Below are positions 4,711-8,770 of a DNA stretch of 8,770 bases, one piece after another. The notes under the pieces are model-generated. The model saw only the letters and a program-made list of their open reading frames with translations, had not been told where the DNA came from and did no database searches. Made by a program: the position numbers and the translations under genes. The stretch lies in NCBI RefSeq assembly GCF_000613305.1, contig NZ_BAIO01000071.1, forward strand, positions 1 to 8,770, read 5' to 3'. Every line of letters starts with the position of its first letter. The stretch's first letter is position 1. The DNA is from Komagataeibacter kakiaceti JCM 25156 (lineage in GTDB: Bacteria > Pseudomonadota > Alphaproteobacteria > Acetobacterales > Acetobacteraceae).

Positions 4711-7040
4711 TCAGTCGGCGGCTTCCGCTTCGCGGGTGCTGTCGCCTTCATCCCCTTCGGCGGCCGCATTTTCCGCCTGCGAGATGTATTCGAAGTCAAG
4801 CTTGCCATCCTTGAGCGAAATCTTGGCGACTCCCCCCTTGGTCAGCTTGCCAAACAGCAGTTCCTCGGCCAGCGGTTTCTTGATGTGCTCCTGTATGACC
4901 CGGCCCAGCGGGCGTGCGCCATACAGGCGGTCATATCCACGTTCCGCCAGCCATTCACGCGCGGCGGACGAGATTTCGATCATGACGTTCCGGTCCGCCA
5001 GCTGGGCCTCAAGCTGGAAGATGAACTTCTCCACCACCCGGTCCACCACTTCGGGCGACAGGTTGGCGAAGGGTATGATCGCATCGAGCCGGTTGCGGAA
5101 CTCCGGCGTGAAGATGCGCTTGATGGCGTCCTCATCATCGCCCTCGCGCGATGTCCGGCCAAACCCGATCGCTTCCTTGCTCAGGTCGGCAGCACCCGCG
5201 TTCGTCGTCATGATCAGCACGACATTGCGGAAATCGACCGTCTTGCCGTTATGGTCGGTCAGCCGCCCATGGTCCATGACCTGCAGCAGCACGTTATACA
5301 GATCCTGATGCGCCTTCTCGATTTCATCAAGCAGCAGGACCGCGTGCGGGTGCTGGTCGATGGCGTCCGTCAGCAGGCCGCCCTGGTCGAAGCCGACATA
5401 GCCCGGCGGCGCGCCGATCAGGCGGGAAATCGAATGGCGCTCCATGTATTCCGACATGTCGAAGCGGATCAGTTCGATGCCCAGCGTGCTGGCGAGCTGC
5501 TTGGCCACTTCGGTCTTGCCCACACCCGTGGGGCCGGAGAACAGGTAGTTGCCGATCGGCTTTTCCGGGTCGCGCAGCCCGGCGCGGGACAGCTTGATCG
5601 CGGCCGTAAGGGTCTCGATCGCCTTGTCCTGCCCATAGACCATGCCCTTGAGGTCACGTTCGAGCGAACGCAGGGTTTCCTTGTCATCGGTGGAAACGCT
5701 CTTGGGCGGAATACGGGCGATCTTCGCCACGATGTCTTCCACATCCTTCAGGGTCACGGTCTTGCGGCGGCGGTTTTCTGGCACCAGCATGCGGGACGCG
5801 CCGACCTCGTCAATCACGTCGATGGCCTTGTCGGGCAGCTTGCGGTCATGGATGTACTTGGCGGAAAGCTCCACCGCGCCCCGGATCGCGTCATCGGTGT
5901 AGCGCACCTTGTGGTGCTTTTCGTAATTGATCTTCAGCCCGCGCAGGATCTTGACCGCATCATCGACCGAGGGTTCCGCCACGTCGATTTTCTGGAACCG
6001 GCGCACCAGCGCGCGGTCCTTTTCAAAGTGCTGGCGGTATTCCTTGTAGGTGGTCGATCCCATGCAGCGCAGGGTGCCCGCCGCCAGCGCGGGCTTGAGC
6101 AGGTTGGACGCATCCATGGCCCCGCCCGATGTCGCGCCCGCGCCGATGACGGTGTGGATCTCGTCAATGAACAGGATGGAACCGGGGTTGTTGTCCAGTT
6201 CGGTCACGACCGCCTTCAGCCGTTCCTCGAAATCACCACGGTAGCGGGTGCCCGCCAGCAGCGCGCCCATGTCCAGTGAATAGATGGTGGCGTTGAGCAG
6301 CACCTCCGGCACGTCGCCTTCGACAATGCGCTTGGCCAGCCCTTCGGCGATGGCGGTCTTGCCCACGCCCGGATCCCCCACGTAAAGCGGGTTGTTCTTG
6401 GTGCGGCGGCACAGGATCTGGATGGTGCGCTCGATTTCGGAGTCGCGGCCGATCAGCGGATCGACCTTGCCGTCCAGCGCCTTCTCGTTGAGGTTGGTGC
6501 AGTAGGTGGACAGCGCATCCTGGTTCTTCTGGCTGGCCTTGCCGCGTTCCTCGCTTTCCGCGCCGTCGGGGGCACTTCCGGCCACCGGGCGGCGCGTGGA
6601 GCGGTCCGGGGCCTTGGCGATGCGTGGGAGATGAAGTTCACCGCATCCAGCCGCGTCATGTCCTGCAACTGCAGGAAATAGACGGCATGGCTCTCGCGTT
6701 CGGCAAACAGGGCGACGAGTACGTTCGCGCCGGTCACCTCATCGCGCCCGGTGGACTGGACGTGGATGGCGGCGCGCTGGATCACGCGCTGGAAGGCCGC
6801 TGTCGGCTTGGGATCGACCGTCCGGTCCGCGGCGAGTCCCGCCAGATCCTTGTCAAGGAAGTCGGTGAGGTCAGTGCGCACCTTGTTCAGGTCCACCCCG
6901 CAGGCGCGGAACACCGTTACGGCGTCCGGGTCATCAATCAGCGCGAGGAGGAGGTGCTCAAGTGTTGCATATTCATGCCGACGATCGCCGGCCAATGTCA
7001 GCGCACGGTGAAGCGTCTGTTCAAGATTACGTGACAACAT
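4711..7040 (-). CDS. clpA: ATP-dependent Clp protease ATP-binding subunit ClpA, interrupted by an apparent one-base deletion
   Basis: The AAA+ unfoldase that feeds proteins, including ClpS-delivered N-degron substrates, into ClpP. Adding one base near 6622 joins the two frames into about 776 residues, close to the usual ClpA length. In restored numbering: the N-domain begins [14 protein letters not shown] and runs to about residue 140, followed by a short linker. D1 has Walker A GDPGVGKT (222-229), pore loop RYRG and Walker B with D293/E294. D2 has Walker A GPTGVGKT (503-510), GYVG pore loop (547-550), Walker B D572/E573 and the ClpP-docking loop IGFG (about 628-631). The Glu/Asp-rich C-terminus follows. 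ATG 7040 has AAGGAG ten bases upstream; the in-frame TTG at 7061 is less likely. As read, the upstream frame ends at 6453 and leaves only the N-domain, whereas the downstream frame carries both ATPase domains. It lies 163 bp downstream of clpS. Confidence 0.93.
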
Positions 7041-7050
7041 GCCGAGACGC

Positions 7051-7056
7051 TCCTTT
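7051..7056 (-). promoter_or_regulatory. Shine-Dalgarno of clpA
   Basis: AAGGAG on the - strand lies ten bases before ATG 7040. It supports that start over the in-frame TTG at 7061. Confidence 0.7.
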
Positions 7057-7063
7057 TCCAAGA

Positions 7064-7080
7064 GGGGCCATCGTGGCCCC
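7064..7080. promoter_or_regulatory. Perfect 7-bp hairpin in the clpA leader
   Basis: GGGGCCA (7064-7070) and TGGCCCC (7074-7080) pair around a three-base loop. On the - strand the stem ends about 7 bases before the clpA AAGGAG. It is followed by TCTT rather than a long T run, so it is more likely an mRNA leader structure affecting translation or stability than a strong terminator. Confidence 0.45.
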
Positions 7081-7203
7081 GGAGATCATAACCGGTAGGT
7101 CAGGACAATCCTTGCCCTGTTGCGGTGGAAATGCCAGCACAAAATGCCATGGAACGCGATCGCATCGCGACGGGGGCTGTGAGTGGGGCGTGTCCGTGGT
7201 GTT

Positions 7204-7584
7204 TCAGTCCTTCTCTATCGTGCATTGCAGCGGGTGCTGGTTCTGGCGGGCCAGATCCATCACCTGTGTTACTTTGGTTTCCGCCACCTCGTACGTAAAG
7301 ACCCCGCACACCCCGACGCCGCGTTTGTGAACGTGCAGCATGATGTCGGTCGCTTCCTCGCGGTTTTTCTGGAAGAAACGCTCCAGCACATGCACCACGA
7401 ACTCCATGGGCGTGTAGTCGTCGTTCAGCATCAGCACCTTGTACATCGCCGGCTTGCGGGTCTGTGGGCGGGTGCGGATGACGACGTCGATCATGCCGTC
7501 ATCATTGCCGGGCGGCGAATCCTGCCCGCCATTGCGGCGCGGCGGCGTATTGCCCCCATGCCCGCGCGGACGGAAGCTGTCCAT
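7204..7584 (-). CDS. clpS: ATP-dependent Clp protease adaptor ClpS
   Basis: A 126-residue adaptor that binds destabilising N-terminal residues (Phe, Tyr, Trp, Leu) and delivers those proteins to ClpA. The core matches alphaproteobacterial ClpS closely: [14 protein letters not shown] with the alpha-amino-binding N54, D55 and D56, the gatekeeper-type M60, then MLHVHKRG with the equivalent of E. coli His66 at H86, and [15 protein letters not shown] to the end [10 protein letters not shown]. The first 40 or so residues are a Gly/Pro/Arg-rich flexible tail, longer than in E. coli. ATG 7584 is preferred; ATG 7494 would remove most of that tail, and a TTG at 7626 would extend it through a G9 run. 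No strong Shine-Dalgarno separates these choices. It is upstream of clpA on the same strand and divergent from the carboxypeptidase gene. Confidence 0.95.
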   Translation of the reverse strand: MDSFRPRGHGGNTPPRRNGGQDSPPGNDDGMIDVVIRTRPQTRKPAMYKVLMLNDDYTPMEFVVHVLERFFQKNREEATDIMLHVHKRGVGVCGVFTYEVAETKVTQVMDLARQNQHPLQCTIEKD

Positions 7585-7896
7585 GCCGGGTCGCGGCACG
7601 GGGTGGGGCAGGGGGGGGGCGAGCAATAGCAGACATGACAGTTACCATATTGGAACTCTGCCGCTGGTTGAAAGGGGGCGCATGGCTGGCGGAAGGATTT
7701 TTTGCATCCCGCCCGCCACCGCCCCGCGCCAGCGTTAACAGGGGCCGAATATCAAATACGCTCTGGACGGACATAAAACCTTTCTTTTAGTATGGTTGCA
7801 GCCACGCAACCCATGACTGGATGGAGGGGCGCCGGATAATCCCCGCGCGCCCGGAAACCGTATGATGATTATTGCACGCGCAGGTTTCACCATTCC
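7585..7896. other. Divergent intergenic region between clpS and the carboxypeptidase gene
   Basis: About 312 bp without a credible gene. It should hold promoters for both genes. Near clpS is a run of nine G (7611-7619) on the + strand. Centrally there is a GC-rich stretch with GGATTTTTTGC, then an AT-rich segment (7745-7795). That segment contains TAGTAT/TATGGT, which could be a -10 for the carboxypeptidase, but no good -35 is visible. It ends in a GGTTGC/GCAACC hairpin (7794-7811). I see no tRNA or riboswitch fold that I recognise. Confidence 0.5.
7794..7811 (+). promoter_or_regulatory. 6-bp hairpin upstream of the carboxypeptidase gene
   Basis: GGTTGC (7794-7799) pairs with GCAACC (7806-7811) over a six-base loop, about 85 bp before the start codon. 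It may be part of the 5' leader or an operator-like inverted repeat. There is no T run after it, so it is not a typical terminator. Confidence 0.3.
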
Positions 7897-8770
7897 ATGA
7901 GCCGTGTCTTCACCGCCTGCCTTTCGCGCATGAAGGTTACAGCCGCCGTCGGGCTGGTGATCGGGTGTGGCGGCATGCACGCCGCTCGCGCCCAGTATGT
8001 CGGGCAGGTCAGCACCATCGTGGTCGATGCCCGCAGCGGCGCCGTCCTGTCGCAGCAGGATGCCGACCTGCGGCGCTATCCCGCCAGCCTGACCAAACTT
8101 ATGACGCTTTACCTGGCGTTCAAGGCCGTGCGGACGGGTCAGGTCTCGTTCGATCAGGCCATACCGGTTTCGGCCCATGCGGCCACCATGGAACCCTCCA
8201 AGCTGGGGCTGCGGCCGGGTTCGCGCCTGACGGTGGAACAGGCCGTGCTGGCGCTCGTCACCAAGTCGGCCAATGACGCCGCCTGCGCGCTGGGTGAATT
8301 CCTGGGCGGCGGGGACGAAACCCGCTTCGCCGCGATGATGACGCGCGAGGCCGGTCGCCTTGGCATGTACGACACCGTGTTCCGCAATGCGTCGGGCCTG
8401 CCGAATCCGGAACAGATGACCTCGGCGCGCGATCTCGCCACGCTGGCGCGGCACCTGATCGTGGATTATGGCGAATATTATCACTACTTCGCCGTGCCCG
8501 GTTTCTATTTCCATGGCCACACCGTACCCAACCATGACCCGATGCTGGGCGCCTATCCCGGCGCGGATGGCTCAAGACGGGTTATACCGATGAGGCCGGG
8601 CATAATCTGGTCACCTCGGCCGTGCGGGATAATGTCCGGCTGATCGGCGTGGTGATGGGGGCGACCTCCAATAGCCGCCGCAACAAAACCATGGCCTCCC
8701 TGCTGGACAGCAGCTTCCAGGCGGAAGGCGTGGCCCCGGTGCCCGCCGGTCGCCCCGCGATGCGCCCGCT
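7897..8770 (+). CDS. D-alanyl-D-alanine carboxypeptidase (peptidase S11, PBP5/DacA type), partial and interrupted by an apparent one-base deletion
   Basis: A periplasmic penicillin-binding protein that trims the terminal D-Ala from peptidoglycan pentapeptides. The signal peptide spans residues 1-32 (hydrophobic core about 14-26, AARA before Gln33). Catalytic motifs are SxxK as SLTK (S64, K67) and SxN as SAN (S124-N126). The third motif, KTG, appears only after the frame changes at 8571/8572. There GGC-TCA-AGA should read Gly-Leu-Lys, and restoring one C gives DGLKTGYTDEAG followed by an open frame (8574-8770) with typical S11 sequence to the window edge. As read, the first frame stops at 8643 without KTG and would be inactive. 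The start at 7897 has only a weak GCAGG upstream; ATG 7930 would leave a shorter signal peptide. The C-terminal part of the gene lies beyond the window. Confidence 0.9.

Larger units (their letters stand above)
7041..7203 (-). other. clpS-clpA spacer with two hairpins
   Basis: No gene is visible. Going toward clpA on the - strand, it holds a 6-bp hairpin (CGCGAT/ATCGCG, 7155-7169), a TATGAT that could be a -10 element without a good -35 partner, and a GGGGCCA/TGGCCCC hairpin (7064-7080) just before the clpA ribosome-binding site. The spacing leaves room for a separate clpA promoter or for attenuation between the two genes. Confidence 0.45.

Noticed and set aside
4690..6279. Long + strand open frame of 529 codons antisense to clpA
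   Set aside because: It is a mirror of the GC-rich clpA codons: the opposite strand encodes strongly conserved AAA+ motifs, and the antisense translation has no recognisable domain or ribosome-binding site.
6662..6675. CCTGCA/TGCAGG inverted repeat
   Set aside because: It lies within conserved clpA N-domain codons (Leu-Gln-Leu-Gln) and is explained by codon use.
4711..7040. clpA as two genuine separate genes (an N-domain gene and an ATPase gene)
   Set aside because: The split falls at a single missing base with matching sequence on both sides, and two other genes nearby show the same kind of break, so an error is the better explanation.
7735..8535. - strand open frame of 266 codons opposite the carboxypeptidase
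   Set aside because: The + strand has the signal peptide and catalytic motifs of peptidase S11; the antisense frame has no family resemblance.
1..8770. Search for CRISPR arrays, tRNA or rRNA genes, transposases, prophage or defence genes
   Set aside because: No regularly spaced repeats, cloverleaf-like sequence or relevant protein motifs were seen; the window is housekeeping and small accessory genes.

Overview
The window is a gene-dense, GC-rich stretch of an alphaproteobacterial chromosome. It most likely comes from an acetic acid bacterium (Acetobacteraceae, Komagataeibacter/Gluconacetobacter type). I infer this from the codon use, from alphaproteobacterial-type ClpS and ClpA, and from a short AT/GC-mixed intergenic repeat whose GCCGCC-T-run/A-run-GGCGGC hairpin I remember from that group. 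No database was consulted, so the genus is an inference.

Layout, left to right. The window opens inside the 3' end of pyrD (dihydroorotate dehydrogenase, + strand). An ATGA overlap links it to a TIGR01459-type class IIA HAD hydrolase (+). The HAD gene converges on a YqgE/AlgH (UPF0301) gene (-). A divergent spacer of about 140 bp then leads to a + strand run: a YdfG-like short-chain dehydrogenase, a class III-like PPK2 polyphosphate kinase 2 bp later, and a small exported DUF3465-like protein. A YnfA (UPF0060) membrane protein gene (-) follows, flanked by two diverged copies of the intergenic repeat. Next come clpA and clpS, both on the - strand and transcribed clpS then clpA, with a clear intrinsic terminator after clpA. 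The window ends in a penicillin-binding-protein-type D-Ala-D-Ala carboxypeptidase (+), transcribed divergently from clpS and cut by the window edge.

Functional links. ClpS and ClpA form the N-degron (N-end rule) recognition and unfolding arm of the ClpAP protease; clpP is not in the window. SDR and PPK2 are probably co-transcribed, but I see no established biochemical link between them. The other genes are unconnected housekeeping or accessory functions.

Main caution. Three otherwise well-conserved genes (the HAD hydrolase, clpA and the carboxypeptidase) are each broken by what looks like one missing G/C base, and each can be restored to a continuous family-like protein by adding back a single base. 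Three such events of the same kind in 8.8 kb, one of them in clpA beside an intact clpS, point to uncorrected sequencing or assembly deletions rather than true pseudogenes. I find no CRISPR array, tRNA, rRNA, insertion sequence, prophage or defence gene, and nothing that looks like a new multi-gene system.
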